NCBI RefSeq assembly: GCF_900188155.1
Contig: NZ_FZOG01000001.1
Location: 186,001 to 250,000, forward strand
Length of the DNA: 64,000 nt
Reading direction: 5' to 3'
From: Pseudomonas segetis
GTDB taxonomy: Bacteria > Pseudomonadota > Gammaproteobacteria > Pseudomonadales > Pseudomonadaceae
Part shown: positions 25,716-36,522 of the stretch, one piece after another
How the letters are laid out: each line of letters opens with the position of its first letter
How positions within the stretch are numbered: position 1 is the stretch's first letter
Made by a program: the position numbers and the translations under genes
Notes under the pieces: model-generated
Databases searched by the model: none
Told to the model about the DNA's origin: nothing
What the model saw: the letters and a program-made list of their open reading frames with translations, nothing else

Positions 25716-25850
25716 CTAATCATAACTCGAATGCGAACTGGGACGCAGCGAGGAATACAGGCCTTTGGCCATCAACTTGCAACTGGCTTTGGCAATGCCA
25801 GGTGCTTGCCGGGTTGCCAACTTGATCCGTTGATCTGAAAGAAAAGTCAT
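25716..25850 (-). CDS. Possible 44-aa basic protein upstream of the cyclase
   Basis: A short frame begins MTFLSDQRIKLATRQ and ends SSYD, with about seven Lys/Arg against two Asp. GGA lies 6 nt before the ATG and the stop is 27 nt before the cyclase start on the same strand, so the two could share an mRNA. No family is recognised. It may be a real small protein, a translated leader, or chance; the rest of this 229-nt gap holds nothing recognisable. Confidence 0.3.
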   Translation of the reverse strand: MTFLSDQRIKLATRQAPGIAKASCKLMAKGLYSSLRPSSHSSYD

Positions 25851-25917
25851 ATCGGGTCCGGTTGTTGCCCAGCCAGGGCTTCAACTAGCCGGACCAGTTG
25901 TTGGTGACTGCAAATGT

Positions 25918-26307
25918 TCAGTCTCGGCAATAGCCTTCGCCTGGTTTCACAATCAAGCAGTTGTGCTTGTCCGCCAGCCATTTCAGCCCTGTTGCCTGGC
26001 CATCTCCGGCGCGCAGTAGCTGCGAACCATCCTGCCGGTTAAACGCGATGCCATCTGCTGTTGCCTGGCCTTTGTAGGTACCGCTTTGCTCGGCATCAAG
26101 GCCATATTGCATCTTCAGCAAATAGTGCCCGGGGCCTGCCGCTGCATCCTTGCTCAGGGTCAAATTGAGGCCTTCGACGCCTATCCACCTGCCAACCCAT
26201 TGATCGGGAGCCGTTGTAGGCGGAGCAGCAGGTGTTGGGGACGAGCTTTCGTGAGCGCAGGCGCTGAGCACAATGCCTAAACTCAGTATGAGGGCTGTTT
26301 TGAGCAT
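25918..26307 (-). CDS. Small predicted lipoprotein
   Basis: 129 aa. The N-terminus MLKTALILSLGIVLSACAH carries a lipobox (LSAC, Cys17), followed by a Pro/Thr/Ser-rich linker and a compact domain (WVGRWIGVEGLNLTLSKD to KPGEGYCRD) with two further cysteines near the C-terminus. No enzymatic motif is visible and no function can be named. It is divergent from the GFA-family gene and lies downstream of no obvious operon. Confidence 0.8.
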   Translation of the reverse strand: MLKTALILSLGIVLSACAHESSSPTPAAPPTTAPDQWVGRWIGVEGLNLTLSKDAAAGPGHYLLKMQYGLDAEQSGTYKGQATADGIAFNRQDGSQLLRAGDGQATGLKWLADKHNCLIVKPGEGYCRD

Positions 26308-26395
26308 GGAGCCTTCTCCAAGGGGATAAAATGGTAGCTGCTGTTTAATTGTCTTGGCTATTGGTTACAACAGCATAATTTTAGAGGAGGTGCTT

Positions 26396-26785
26396 GTGGA
26401 GTCGTTCAACGCGGGTTGCCTGTGCGACAAAGTTCGAATTGTCGCGGTTGGCCAGCCCTATCGGGTGGGTATCTGTCATTGTCAGGATTGCCGCAAGCAT
26501 CACGGCGCGTTGTTTCACGCCTCGGCGATATTTCCCGAGGATGCCGTAACCATCACTGGTGAGGTCGGTGAATACCAGGGTCGGTATTTCTGTCCCAGCT
26601 GTGGCTCATCGGTCTTTTCCCGTAGCGCTGACGAGGTCGAGCTGAACCTGGGCTCGCTGGATGAGCCGGACCAGTTACGACCCACCTACGAGTTATGGAT
26701 GCTAAGGCGAGAGTCGTGGCTGCCGCCGTTTCCAGTGGCGCACCGCTACTTGCGTGATCGCGATGGGCAAGGGCGCTTCGAGTAG
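26396..26785 (+). CDS. GFA-family zinc-binding protein
   Basis: 129 aa counted from a GTG start at 26396. A perfect AGGAGG (26385-26390) lies 5 nt before it, while the open frame upstream has no such signal. Zinc-ligand cysteines appear in the GFA pattern: GCLCDKVRI, GICHCQDCRKHHGA and FCPSCGSSVFSR. The family is named after a glutathione-dependent formaldehyde-activating enzyme, but most members, including this one, have no proven reaction. The neighbours give no pathway clue. Confidence 0.88.
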   Translation: MESFNAGCLCDKVRIVAVGQPYRVGICHCQDCRKHHGALFHASAIFPEDAVTITGEVGEYQGRYFCPSCGSSVFSRSADEVELNLGSLDEPDQLRPTYELWMLRRESWLPPFPVAHRYLRDRDGQGRFE

Positions 26786-26885
26786 GCGCAGGCATGGTGC
26801 AGGGCGCGTGGAAAAGAGCCAAGGCAGGCCGATTTTTATTAATAAGCGTTGCCTGGAACCACTGTGCCAACTTTACCTCGGGCAT

Positions 26886-26913
26886 AAAAAAGGCCTTGAT
26901 AATCAAGGCCTTT
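26886..26913 (-). terminator. Rho-independent terminator of tRNA-Leu
   Basis: The inverted repeat AAAGGCCTTGAT / ATCAAGGCCTTT sits 11 nt beyond the CCA end of the tRNA gene. On the minus strand it is followed by a run of six T (complement of 26886-26891), a classic intrinsic terminator. Confidence 0.88.
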
Positions 26914-26924
26914 CTTCGAGTTTG

Positions 26925-27009
26925 TGGTGCCCCGGGGGAGACTCGAACTCCCACTTCTTTCGAAAACGGATTTTGAATCCGCCGCGTCTACCGATTCCGC
27001 CACCGGGGC
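26925..27009 (-). tRNA. tRNA-Leu (CAA)
   Basis: 85 nt including an encoded CCA. The acceptor stem GCCCCGG/CCGGGGC, T-arm GGGAG-TTCGAGT-CTCCC, a long class II variable arm, and an anticodon stem enclosing TTCAAAA give anticodon CAA, which reads UUG leucine codons. A terminator follows directly. Confidence 0.96.
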
Positions 27010-27119
27010 ACAATGGCGGCGAAGTATAGGGACGAGTTTCGAGTTGGTCAATGCTCTTTCGTGGTCATTTTTAATAATTTCCGCTAAACTTTGCCGCCCT
27101 GCTAGATGACCCTTCTGTC

Positions 27120-29299
<2,180 letters not shown>

Positions 29300-29339
29300 A
29301 CCCGAGTTTGTTTAAAAACTATTTCAACAGGAGTGATAC

Positions 29340-29675
29340 ATGAGCTTTTTTATCCCTGCGGCATTCGCAGACGCTGCTGCACCTGCGGCCGGCCCAGCTG
29401 GTAGCGGTTTTGAGTGGGTATTTCTGGTCGGTTTCCTGGTCATCTTCTACCTGATGATCTGGCGTCCACAGTCCAAGCGTGCCAAAGAGCACAAGAACCT
29501 GCTCAGCAGCCTGCAGAAAGGTGATGAAGTCGTCACCACTGGTGGGATTGCTGGCAAGGTCAACAAAGTCAGCGATGACTTTGTAGTGATTGAAGTCTCG
29601 GATACCGTTGAGCTGAAAATTCAGAAGGTTGCCATTGCAGCGACCTTGCCTAAAGGCACTCTGAAAGCCATCTAA
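29340..29675 (+). CDS. yajC: Sec translocon accessory subunit YajC
   Basis: 111 aa. One membrane helix (about 25-43, FEWVFLVGFLVIFYLMIWRPQ) is followed by a basic stretch (SKRAKEHKNLLSSLQKGDEVVTTGG) and a small beta domain, the standard YajC layout. It associates with SecDF in the inner membrane. AGGAG lies 6 nt before the ATG. It is 40 nt after tgt and 61 nt before secD. Confidence 0.96.
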   Translation: MSFFIPAAFADAAAPAAGPAGSGFEWVFLVGFLVIFYLMIWRPQSKRAKEHKNLLSSLQKGDEVVTTGGIAGKVNKVSDDFVVIEVSDTVELKIQKVAIAATLPKGTLKAI

Positions 29676-29697
29676 GTTTCAACCTTTACCATTCGAC

Positions 29698-29716
29698 GGG
29701 GCGCTAAATGCGCCCC
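29698..29716 (+). other. Hairpin between yajC and secD
   Basis: GGGGCGC (29698-29704) and GCGCCCC (29710-29716) form a perfect 7-bp GC-rich stem with a TAAAT loop. It lies 22 nt after the yajC stop and 20 nt before secD, with no T-run, so partial attenuation or mRNA processing between the two genes is more likely than full termination. Confidence 0.5.
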
Positions 29717-29736
29717 GCGTTACAACGGGCGGCGTC

Positions 29737-31605
29737 ATGCTCAATAAATTTCCAGTTTGGAAGTACCTGCTGATTGTGGCCGTGTTGGCCGTCGGCTTTC
29801 TCTACTCTGCTCCTAACCTGTATCCGGATGACCCGGCTATCCAGATTAGTGGCAACAGCACCGCCAAGCGCATCGAACAGTCTGATCTTGATCGTGCAGA
29901 CCGTGCGTTGAAAGAGGCTGGTATCGAGGTCAAGGGCCTTAGCGTTGCCGACCAGGGCAAGGCAGGTTTGCTGCGCTTGGTCAAGAAGGAAGATCAGCTT
30001 CCTGCAAAAGACATCGTGCGCAAGGCGCTCGGTGAAGATTTCGTGGTTGCGCTGAACCTTGCGCAAACAACGCCTGACTGGCTGCGCAGCGTCGGTGCGA
30101 CGCCGATGAAGCTGGGTCTCGACCTTTCCGGTGGTGTCCACTTCCTGCTCGAAGTTGACATGGAGAAAGCCCTGGATGCACGGCGCAAGGTTTACGAGGG
30201 CGAGGTCAAGACCTTGTTGCGTAAAGAGCGCGTGCGTTACCGCAGCATGCCGGAGCAGGCAGGTGCAATTCAGCTGGGTTTTGCTGATGAAGATACGCTT
30301 GAAAAAGCCAGAAGCCTGGTGCGCAAGGACTTCACTGACTTTGACCTGACCACCACCGAGCGCAGTGGCATGCAAGTGCTGCGCTTGACATTGACCAAGG
30401 CCAAGATTGCTGAAATTCGTGAATACTCGATCAAGCAAAACCTGACCACCGTACGTAACCGGGTAAACGAACTGGGCGTGGCTGAGCCGTTGGTTCAGCG
30501 CCAGGGTGCCAACCGTATCGTGGTTGAGCTGCCGGGTGTGCAGGATACCGCTGAAGCCAAGCGTATTCTGGGCAAGACGGCCAACCTCGAGTTCCGCCTT
30601 GAAGCAGCTGCCGATGCATCAAAGGCATCGACCGAAGCCTTCGAGTTTCGTGAACCGGGTCGTCCGCCGGTCGACCTTGAGCGTGAGCTGATCATCACTG
30701 GTGACCAGGTGACCGACGCGCAGGCCAGCTTTGATGAAAATGGCCGTCCGCAAGTCAATATTCGCCTGGATAACCACGGTGGCGACCTGATGAGCCGCGC
30801 AACGCGCAGCAACGTTGGTCGCAGCATGGCGGTAATCTTCATCGAGCAAAAGCCGATCACCAAGTTCGTGCGCAAGATGGTTGATGGCGTGGAGCAAGAA
30901 GTTGCCGTGCCAAGCTTCGCCGAAGAGAAGAAAATCATCAGCTTGGCAACCATTCAGTCGCCGCTGGGCAGTCAGTTCCGCATTACCGGCCTGAACGGTC
31001 AGGGTGAGTCGTCTGAATTGGCCCTGTTGCTGCGTGCCGGTGGCCTGGCCGCGCCGATGTACTTCGCTGAAGAGCGCACCATCGGCCCTAGCCTGGGTGC
31101 GGATAACATTGCCAAGGGTGTCGACGCAGCGCTGTGGGGCATGCTGTTCGTATCGCTGTTTATCATTGCGATCTATCGCTTCTTTGGTGTCTTGGCGACC
31201 ATCGCGCTGGGCTTCAACATGATTTTGCTGCTGGCATTGATGTCGTTGCTCAGTGCAACGCTGACCTTGCCAGGTATCGCCGGTATCGTATTGACCATGG
31301 GTATGGCGGTTGACGCCAACGTGCTGATCTTCTCGCGTATCCGCGAAGAAATCGCCAATGGCATGTCGATTCCACGGGCAATCCATGAAGGTTTCGACCG
31401 CGCGTTCTCGGCGATCATCGATGCCAACCTGACGACGCTGTTGGTCGGGGGCATCCTGTTCGCAATGGGGACCGGGCCGGTCAAGGGCTTTGCGGTAACG
31501 CTGTCGCTTGGCATCCTGACGTCTATGTTCACTGCTATTTGGGTGACTCGCGCCATGGTCAACCTGATTTTTGGCGGGCGTGACTTCAAGAAGTTGTGGA
31601 TTTAA
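29737..31605 (+). CDS. secD: Protein translocase subunit SecD
   Basis: 622 aa. An N-terminal membrane helix (8-25) is followed by a large periplasmic domain (LGLDLSGGVHFLLEVD near its start) and five C-terminal helices with MAVDANVLIFSRIREE, the conserved SecD motif. With SecF it uses the proton gradient to pull exported proteins through SecYEG. The Shine-Dalgarno is weak (GGGCGG). The secF ATG follows 9 nt after the stop. Confidence 0.97.
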   Translation: MLNKFPVWKYLLIVAVLAVGFLYSAPNLYPDDPAIQISGNSTAKRIEQSDLDRADRALKEAGIEVKGLSVADQGKAGLLRLVKKEDQLPAKDIVRKALGEDFVVALNLAQTTPDWLRSVGATPMKLGLDLSGGVHFLLEVDMEKALDARRKVYEGEVKTLLRKERVRYRSMPEQAGAIQLGFADEDTLEKARSLVRKDFTDFDLTTTERSGMQVLRLTLTKAKIAEIREYSIKQNLTTVRNRVNELGVAEPLVQRQGANRIVVELPGVQDTAEAKRILGKTANLEFRLEAAADASKASTEAFEFREPGRPPVDLERELIITGDQVTDAQASFDENGRPQVNIRLDNHGGDLMSRATRSNVGRSMAVIFIEQKPITKFVRKMVDGVEQEVAVPSFAEEKKIISLATIQSPLGSQFRITGLNGQGESSELALLLRAGGLAAPMYFAEERTIGPSLGADNIAKGVDAALWGMLFVSLFIIAIYRFFGVLATIALGFNMILLLALMSLLSATLTLPGIAGIVLTMGMAVDANVLIFSRIREEIANGMSIPRAIHEGFDRAFSAIIDANLTTLLVGGILFAMGTGPVKGFAVTLSLGILTSMFTAIWVTRAMVNLIFGGRDFKKLWI

Positions 31606-31614
31606 GGGGCTGAC

Positions 31615-32520
31615 ATGAATCGTACAATCAACTTCATGGGGGCGCGGAACTTCGCGTTTGCCGTGACTGTGTTCCTGACGCTGTTGGCGTTGGGCAGCTG
31701 GGCGGTAAAGGGCCTGAATTTTGGCCTGGACTTTACTGGCGGTACCCAGATCGAGCTGAGCTACGAGCAACCTGCGGTTTTGGAGCAGGTGCGTGAGAAG
31801 TTACAGGCAGCCGGCTTTACTGATGCCGTGGTACAAAGCTTTGGTGCGACCACTGATGTTGTGGTGCGCATGCAGGGTGATGACCCGGACTTGGGTAACA
31901 AGGTTGCCAGTGCATTGCGCGCGACGGGTGATCAACTTGAGGTCAAGAAGGTTGAGTTCGTTGGCCCGCAAGTGGGTGAAGAGCTGCGTGACCAAGGCGG
32001 TATCGGCATGTTGCTGGCTTTGGGCGGCGTGCTGTTGTACCTGGCTTTCCGCTTCCAGTGGAAGTTTGCGGTCGGAGCCATCGTCTCGCTGATCCATGAC
32101 GTGGTAGTGACCCTGGGCATACTGTCGTTTTTCCAGGTGACCTTCGACCTGACCACCTTGGCGGCCATCCTGGCGATCATCGGTTACTCGCTCAACGACA
32201 CTATCGTGGTGTTTGACCGGGTTCGTGAGAACTTCCGGGTGCTGCGTAAGTCGACCTTGATTGAAAATATCAATATCTCGACCACGCAAACCCTGTTGCG
32301 GACCTTGGCTACCTCGATCTCGACCCTGCTGGCGATTGGCGCTTTGCTGATTTTTGCAGGCGACAATCTGTTCTCGTTCTCGATCGCGCTGTTTATCGGT
32401 GTTTTTGCCGGTACCTACTCGTCGGTTTATATCGCCAACGTAGTGCTGATCTGGCTGAACCTGACTGTCGATGACCTGATTCCACCGGTTGTCGCAGAGG
32501 AGGTCGACGAACGCCCTTAG
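31615..32520 (+). CDS. secF: Protein translocase subunit SecF
   Basis: 301 aa with six membrane helices. LNFGLDFTGGTQIELSY after helix 1 and GYSLNDTIVVFDRVREN near the end are SecF signatures. It forms the SecDF complex with the preceding gene. GGGG lies 4-7 nt upstream. An intrinsic terminator follows at 32553. Confidence 0.97.
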   Translation: MNRTINFMGARNFAFAVTVFLTLLALGSWAVKGLNFGLDFTGGTQIELSYEQPAVLEQVREKLQAAGFTDAVVQSFGATTDVVVRMQGDDPDLGNKVASALRATGDQLEVKKVEFVGPQVGEELRDQGGIGMLLALGGVLLYLAFRFQWKFAVGAIVSLIHDVVVTLGILSFFQVTFDLTTLAAILAIIGYSLNDTIVVFDRVRENFRVLRKSTLIENINISTTQTLLRTLATSISTLLAIGALLIFAGDNLFSFSIALFIGVFAGTYSSVYIANVVLIWLNLTVDDLIPPVVAEEVDERP

Positions 32521-32552
32521 GCCTCAAGCCTGGCGTCATAGTCGCTCAACTG

Positions 32553-32587
32553 GCCCTCGCAGGTTTTGAACTTGCGAGGGCTTTTTG
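32553..32587 (+). terminator. Intrinsic terminator after secF
   Basis: GCCCTCGCAGGTT pairs with AACTTGCGAGGGC (one mismatch), followed by CTTTTTGTT. It closes the queA-tgt-yajC-secDF unit. Confidence 0.85.
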
Positions 32588-32644
32588 TTGTCTGAGTATC
32601 AGATAAGGCGGGATTCGCCAGATTGAGAAGGTCAGGAGTCAATA

Positions 32645-33178
32645 ATGAATAAGTCATTGCTTGTAGGTGCGGTATTAGGTGCGGTGGGCGTAACTGCTGG
32701 CGGTGCTGTTGCGACTTACAGCTTGGTCGGTGGCCCGGACTACGCAGATGTGCTGGCTGTTGAGCCCATCAATGAGACCATCAAGACCCCGCGTCAGGAA
32801 TGTCGCGATGTGACTGTTACGCGTCAGCGTCCAGTGCAGGACGAACACAAGATTGCCGGTACGGCAATTGGCGCTGTGGTTGGCGGCTTGCTGGGTAACC
32901 AGATCGGTGGAGGTAGCGGCAAGAAGATTGCCACTGCGGCAGGTGCCATTGGCGGCGGTTATGCTGGTAACAAGGTGCAGGGCAACATGCAGGCGAACGA
33001 TACCTACACCACCACGGAAAACCGTTGCAAGACAGTCACCGACACCAGTCAGAAACTGGTGGGCTACAACGTTAAGTATGAGCTGGATGGCAAGGTTAGC
33101 CAGGTGCGCATGTCTGAAGATCCAGGTAGCCGTATTCCGGTTAAGGACGGCAAGCTGGTGCTCTCTGAGGCCCAGTAA
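32645..33178 (+). CDS. Glycine-zipper 2TM-domain envelope protein
   Basis: 177 aa. An N-terminal hydrophobic segment (about 5-28) acts as a signal or anchor. Residues about 69-110 form a glycine zipper (GTAIGAVVGGLLGNQIGG and GAIGGGYAGNKV), as in the Rickettsia 17-kDa antigen family. Two cysteines, one on each side of the zipper, could pair. CAGGAG lies 6 nt upstream. These proteins are thought to sit in the envelope; the exact role is unknown. A strong terminator follows. Confidence 0.88.
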   Translation: MNKSLLVGAVLGAVGVTAGGAVATYSLVGGPDYADVLAVEPINETIKTPRQECRDVTVTRQRPVQDEHKIAGTAIGAVVGGLLGNQIGGGSGKKIATAAGAIGGGYAGNKVQGNMQANDTYTTTENRCKTVTDTSQKLVGYNVKYELDGKVSQVRMSEDPGSRIPVKDGKLVLSEAQ

Positions 33179-33183
33179 CCGGA

Positions 33184-33223
33184 CCCACAAAAAAGCGCCC
33201 TGTCTGGGCGCTTTTTTTGTGGG
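33184..33223. terminator. Strong intrinsic terminator
   Basis: CCCACAAAAAAGCGCCC pairs with GGGCGCTTTTTTTGTGGG around a 5-nt loop, starting 5 nt after the glycine-zipper gene stop. It has T-runs on both strands and can act in both directions. Confidence 0.88.
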
Positions 33224-33301
33224 CGCAGCTCAGCTTGTCTGGGCGCGATTGAAGGTGCTTCTGAATTAAACTAAGCCAGTCGTGCGTCAGGTGCAGGCAA
33301 T

Positions 33302-33325
33302 AAAAAAGCGCCCGAAGGCGCTTTT
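33302..33325 (-). terminator. Intrinsic terminator of suhB
   Basis: On the minus strand AAAAGCGCC-TTCG-GGCGCTTTT is followed by more T. The stable UUCG tetraloop and T-run mark a terminator 16 nt after the suhB stop. Confidence 0.85.
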
Positions 33326-33340
33326 GCAGGCTCGCAGCGC

Positions 33341-34156
33341 TTAGCGCTTCAGTGATGCCGAAAGATGCGGTTGAATAGCGGTTAATACGGCTTTGAAACA
33401 CTTGGTGTTGCCGGCAACGATCTGGCCTTTTGCCAGGAAGTCGTGGCCACCGGTGAAGTCACTGACCAGGCCGCCTGCTTCTTGAATCAACAGGGCGCCT
33501 GCAGCCATGTCCCACTCGGACAGGCCAAATTCCCAGAATGCATCGAAACGGCCCGCTGCTACATAGGCCAGGTCGAGGCTGGCGGCGCCTGCACGACGTA
33601 CGCCGGCAGTCTGCCCAACCAGGCTGCGGAACATGCCCAGGTAGTTCTCAAGGTTGTCCATTTGGCTTTCGCGGAACGGGAAGCCGGTGCCAAGCAGGGC
33701 ACCATCAAGGCTCTTGCGTGTGCTGACGCGCAGGCGGCGACCGTTCAGTGCCGCGCCGCGGCCTCGGCTGGCGGTGAATTCTTCCTGGCGAACCGGGTCT
33801 ATGATCACGGCGTGCTCAAGGCGGCCGCGATATTTACAGGCAAGACTTACAGCGAAATGCGGCACGCCACGAACGAAGTTGGTGGTGCCGTCCAGTGGAT
33901 CGATAATCCACAGGTAGTCAGCGCCTTCGCCCGTGCCTTCGGTAAGGCCGCTTTCTTCGCCGTAGAAACCGTGCGTCGGGTAGGCTTTGCGCAGGGCCTG
34001 AATGATCAACTGTTCTGCGGAGCGGTCAATTTCGGTCACGTAATCGTTGGCATCTTTCTCGTCTACCGAGATGACGTCCAGGCGTTCGATAGAGCGGAAG
34101 ATCATTTCACCGGCGCTACGGGCTGCGCGCAGCGCGATATTCAGCATAGGCTGCAT
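33341..34156 (-). CDS. suhB: Inositol-1-monophosphatase / SuhB
   Basis: 271 aa. Metal- and substrate-binding motifs are complete: EKDANDYVTEID, GEESG, DPLDGTTNFVRGVPHF and the C-terminal WDMAAGALLIQEAGG. It hydrolyses inositol monophosphates. In enterobacteria SuhB also takes part in rRNA antitermination and ribosome assembly, and in Pseudomonas it affects virulence-gene control. It is divergent from trmJ with a 143-nt gap. Confidence 0.96.
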   Translation of the reverse strand: MQPMLNIALRAARSAGEMIFRSIERLDVISVDEKDANDYVTEIDRSAEQLIIQALRKAYPTHGFYGEESGLTEGTGEGADYLWIIDPLDGTTNFVRGVPHFAVSLACKYRGRLEHAVIIDPVRQEEFTASRGRGAALNGRRLRVSTRKSLDGALLGTGFPFRESQMDNLENYLGMFRSLVGQTAGVRRAGAASLDLAYVAAGRFDAFWEFGLSEWDMAAGALLIQEAGGLVSDFTGGHDFLAKGQIVAGNTKCFKAVLTAIQPHLSASLKR

Positions 34157-34299
34157 GGATGGGTCACCTGGGTCGTTAAAGAAAGCCGATCATTCTATCA
34201 GAAAACTCACATATATGAAGTGCCGCATAGCCTGCGTGGCGTAATCAGGGTGGGTTCTGTAAGATTTGCACCTTTCCGCATTCTGTGTGAGCGCTTTCA

Positions 34300-35079
34300 T
34301 TGCTGCAAAATATTCGAGTGGTCTTAGTCAATACCAGTCATCCCGGTAATATCGGTGGGGCGGCGCGGGCAATGAAAAACATGGGGTTGAGCCGCTTGGT
34401 GCTGGTTGACCCTATTGATTTCCCGAGTCATGAAGCTGATGCACGAGCGTCTGGCGCCAGCGATATTCTCCAGGCGGCGCAAGTCGTCGCTACCCTTGAG
34501 GAGGCGCTGGTTGGTTGTAATCTGGTGCTCGGTACCAGTGCCCGTGATCGGCGTATCCCGTGGCCATTGCTGGATCCGCGCGAATGTGGGATCACGGCTT
34601 GTGAGCAGGCGCTGGAAGGTGCGGATGTGGCGCTGGTCTTTGGTCGAGAGTATGCCGGCCTGACGAATGAAGAGCTGCAGCGCTGTCAGTATCATGTGCA
34701 TATTCCGTCTGATCCTGCGTTCAGTTCGCTGAACCTGGCGGCGGCGGTGCAGGTGCTTGTCTATGAGGTGCGCATGGCATGGTTGGCTGCTCAAAACCAG
34801 CCTACCAAGGTGGCCAAGCTCGAAACCACTGCAATGCTCAATACCCAGTTGGTGACGGCTGATGAGCTGGAGTCGTTCTACACGCACCTGCAGCAGGCGC
34901 TGGAGGAAGTCGGGTTTCTTGATCCGCAAAACCCGCGTCACTTGATGAGTCGGTTGCGGCGCCTATATGGGCGCAATAACATCAGTCGAGCCGAGATGAA
35001 TATTTTGCGTGGAATCTTGACCGAAACGCTCAAGGCCGCGCGCGGTGAACACCACAAACAGGGGAAGTCAGATGTTTGA
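34300..35079 (+). CDS. trmJ: tRNA (cytidine/uridine-2'-O-)-methyltransferase TrmJ
   Basis: 259 aa SpoU-family enzyme, starting at TTG (34300), because conserved residues begin at once ([18 protein letters not shown]) and no ATG is available upstream near this point. Motif 2 [13 protein letters not shown] and motif 3 [15 protein letters not shown] form the AdoMet knot. It methylates the ribose of nucleotide 32 in several tRNAs. Its end overlaps cysE by 8 nt. Confidence 0.95.
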   Translation: MLQNIRVVLVNTSHPGNIGGAARAMKNMGLSRLVLVDPIDFPSHEADARASGASDILQAAQVVATLEEALVGCNLVLGTSARDRRIPWPLLDPRECGITACEQALEGADVALVFGREYAGLTNEELQRCQYHVHIPSDPAFSSLNLAAAVQVLVYEVRMAWLAAQNQPTKVAKLETTAMLNTQLVTADELESFYTHLQQALEEVGFLDPQNPRHLMSRLRRLYGRNNISRAEMNILRGILTETLKAARGEHHKQGKSDV

Positions 35080-35851
35080 GCTAATCCGTGAAGACATTCG
35101 AAGCGTATTTCATCGCGACCCGGCTGCGCGCAATACCTTTGAAGTGGTCACCTGCTACCCCGGCCTGCATGCGGTTTGGTTGCATCGCGTTGCCCATGCT
35201 TTGTGGGTCAATGGCTGGAAATGGCTGGCCCGCGTGGTTTCGAATTTTGGTCGCTGGCTGACCGGTATTGAAATTCATCCGGGTGCCAGGATTGGACGTC
35301 GCTTCTTTATTGACCACGGCATGGGTATCGTCATTGGTGAGACGGCTGAAATCGGCAACGATGTCACCCTTTACCAGGGGGTGACGCTGGGTGGGACTAG
35401 CTGGAACAAAGGCAAGCGCCACCCAACGCTCGAAGATGGCGTGGTTGTCGGCGCGGGCGCCAAGGTCCTGGGGCCATTCACTGTTGGTGCCGGTGCCAAG
35501 ATAGGCTCCAACGCAGTGGTCACCAAGGAAGTACCGGCGGGCGCGACTGCAGTCGGGATTCCCGGCCGGATCATTGTTAAGGACGACAGCGACCAAGAGG
35601 CCAAGCGCAAGGCAATGGCTGAAAAGCTGGGCTTTGATGCCTATGGGGTTAGCCAGGACATGCCCGACCCGGTTTCGCGTGCAATTGGCCAGCTGCTTGA
35701 TCACCTGCAGGCGGTGGATGTGCGCCTTGAGGGTATGTGCGAGGCGCTTACTTCGCTGGGTAGTGACTACTGCGCGAAAGATCTGCCGGTCCTGCGCGAT
35801 GAAGATTTCATCGGTGTCTGCAAGGAGCAGGACGACAAGCCTGCCGCCTGA
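35072..35851 (+). CDS. cysE: Serine O-acetyltransferase
   Basis: 259 aa. The start is the ATG at 35072 inside the end of trmJ, with GGGGAAG upstream. A helical N-terminal part is followed by the left-handed beta-helix of hexapeptide repeats ([35 protein letters not shown]). His residues in DHG and KRHP are catalytic in the family. It makes O-acetylserine, the carbon skeleton for cysteine. Cysteine supply next to isc genes is a common arrangement, since IscS takes sulfur from cysteine. Confidence 0.96.
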   Translation: MFELIREDIRSVFHRDPAARNTFEVVTCYPGLHAVWLHRVAHALWVNGWKWLARVVSNFGRWLTGIEIHPGARIGRRFFIDHGMGIVIGETAEIGNDVTLYQGVTLGGTSWNKGKRHPTLEDGVVVGAGAKVLGPFTVGAGAKIGSNAVVTKEVPAGATAVGIPGRIIVKDDSDQEAKRKAMAEKLGFDAYGVSQDMPDPVSRAIGQLLDHLQAVDVRLEGMCEALTSLGSDYCAKDLPVLRDEDFIGVCKEQDDKPAA

Positions 35852-35857
35852 TGCGCG

Positions 35858-35880
35858 AGCATAGCGAGTTTGCTATGCTT
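35858..35880 (+). terminator. Hairpin after cysE
   Basis: AGCATAGC (35858-35865) and GCTATGCT (35872-35879) form a perfect 8-bp stem with a GAGTTT loop, 6 nt after the cysE stop. Only a short TT follows, so termination may be incomplete before the isc promoter. Confidence 0.5.
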
Positions 35881-35899
35881 TGCGCCCCTCGCAAATGCT

Positions 35900-35924
35900 A
35901 ATCCCGAGTAATTTAATAGGTCTT
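35900..35924 (+). promoter_or_regulatory. Weak second IscR-like site
   Basis: The 25 bases directly upstream of the strong IscR site match the type 1 consensus at about 17 of 25 positions, sharing the CCCGAGT...AATAGG half-sites. It could be a second, weaker IscR site in tandem. Confidence 0.3.
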
Positions 35925-35957
35925 ATAGTTGACTTAAATACTCGGGAATTGCATAAT
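35925..35957 (+). promoter_or_regulatory. isc operon promoter with type 1 IscR site
   Basis: A -35 box TTGACT (35929-35934) and a -10 box CATAAT (35952-35957) are 17 nt apart. The 25 bases 35925-35949 match the enterobacterial type 1 IscR consensus (ATAsyyGACTrwwwyAGTCrrsTAT) at about 22 positions and cover the -35 box and spacer. [2Fe-2S]-IscR bound here would block its own operon. Confidence 0.8.
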
Positions 35958-35990
35958 TTGCAGCATATTGTGATCCCCGGTACCTCTTAG

Positions 35991-36482
35991 ATGAGACTGA
36001 CAACCAAAGGCCGATACGCCGTCACCGCCATGCTTGACTTGGCGTTGCATGCGCAGAATGGTCCCGTGTCCCTTGCTGATATTTCCGAGCGTCAGGGAAT
36101 TTCCCTTTCCTACTTGGAGCAGCTGTTCGCCAAGTTGCGTCGCGGAAGCCTGGTTTCCAGTGTTCGTGGCCCCGGTGGCGGTTACCAGCTGGCGCGTGAC
36201 ATGAACGGTATCCAGGTCGCCGAAGTGATTGACGCGGTCAATGAATCCGTTGATGCGACGCGTTGCCAGGGGCAGGGCGATTGTCATGCGGGAGATACCT
36301 GCCTGACTCATCATCTGTGGTGTGACCTGAGCCAGCAGATCCACGAGTTCCTGAGTGGCATCAGTTTGGCCGATCTGGTTACCCGTCGAGAAGTTCAAGA
36401 AGTTGCTCATCGCCAGGACCAGCGTCGCTGCAACGGCAGGACGTCGCAACTAGATAAAATAGAAGCATCCGCCGTCGACTGA
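35991..36482 (+). CDS. iscR: Fe-S cluster assembly transcriptional regulator IscR
   Basis: 163 aa Rrf2-family protein. The winged helix ([21 protein letters not shown] to [12 protein letters not shown]) is followed by the cluster ligands Cys92, Cys98, Cys104 and His107, at the same positions as in E. coli IscR. It senses the [2Fe-2S] status and represses the operon it heads through the site at 35925. The Shine-Dalgarno is weak. Confidence 0.97.
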   Translation: MRLTTKGRYAVTAMLDLALHAQNGPVSLADISERQGISLSYLEQLFAKLRRGSLVSSVRGPGGGYQLARDMNGIQVAEVIDAVNESVDATRCQGQGDCHAGDTCLTHHLWCDLSQQIHEFLSGISLADLVTRREVQEVAHRQDQRRCNGRTSQLDKIEASAVD

Positions 36483-36522
36483 ATCCGGCCTGCAAAGCCT
36501 GAGTCCTGATAGGAGAGAATCA

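Noticed and set aside
30619..31770. A 383-codon frame on the minus strand opposite secD and the start of secF
   Set aside because: The protein is rich in His/Gln/Arg without structure, and secD is certain; the frame is a shadow of the coding strand.
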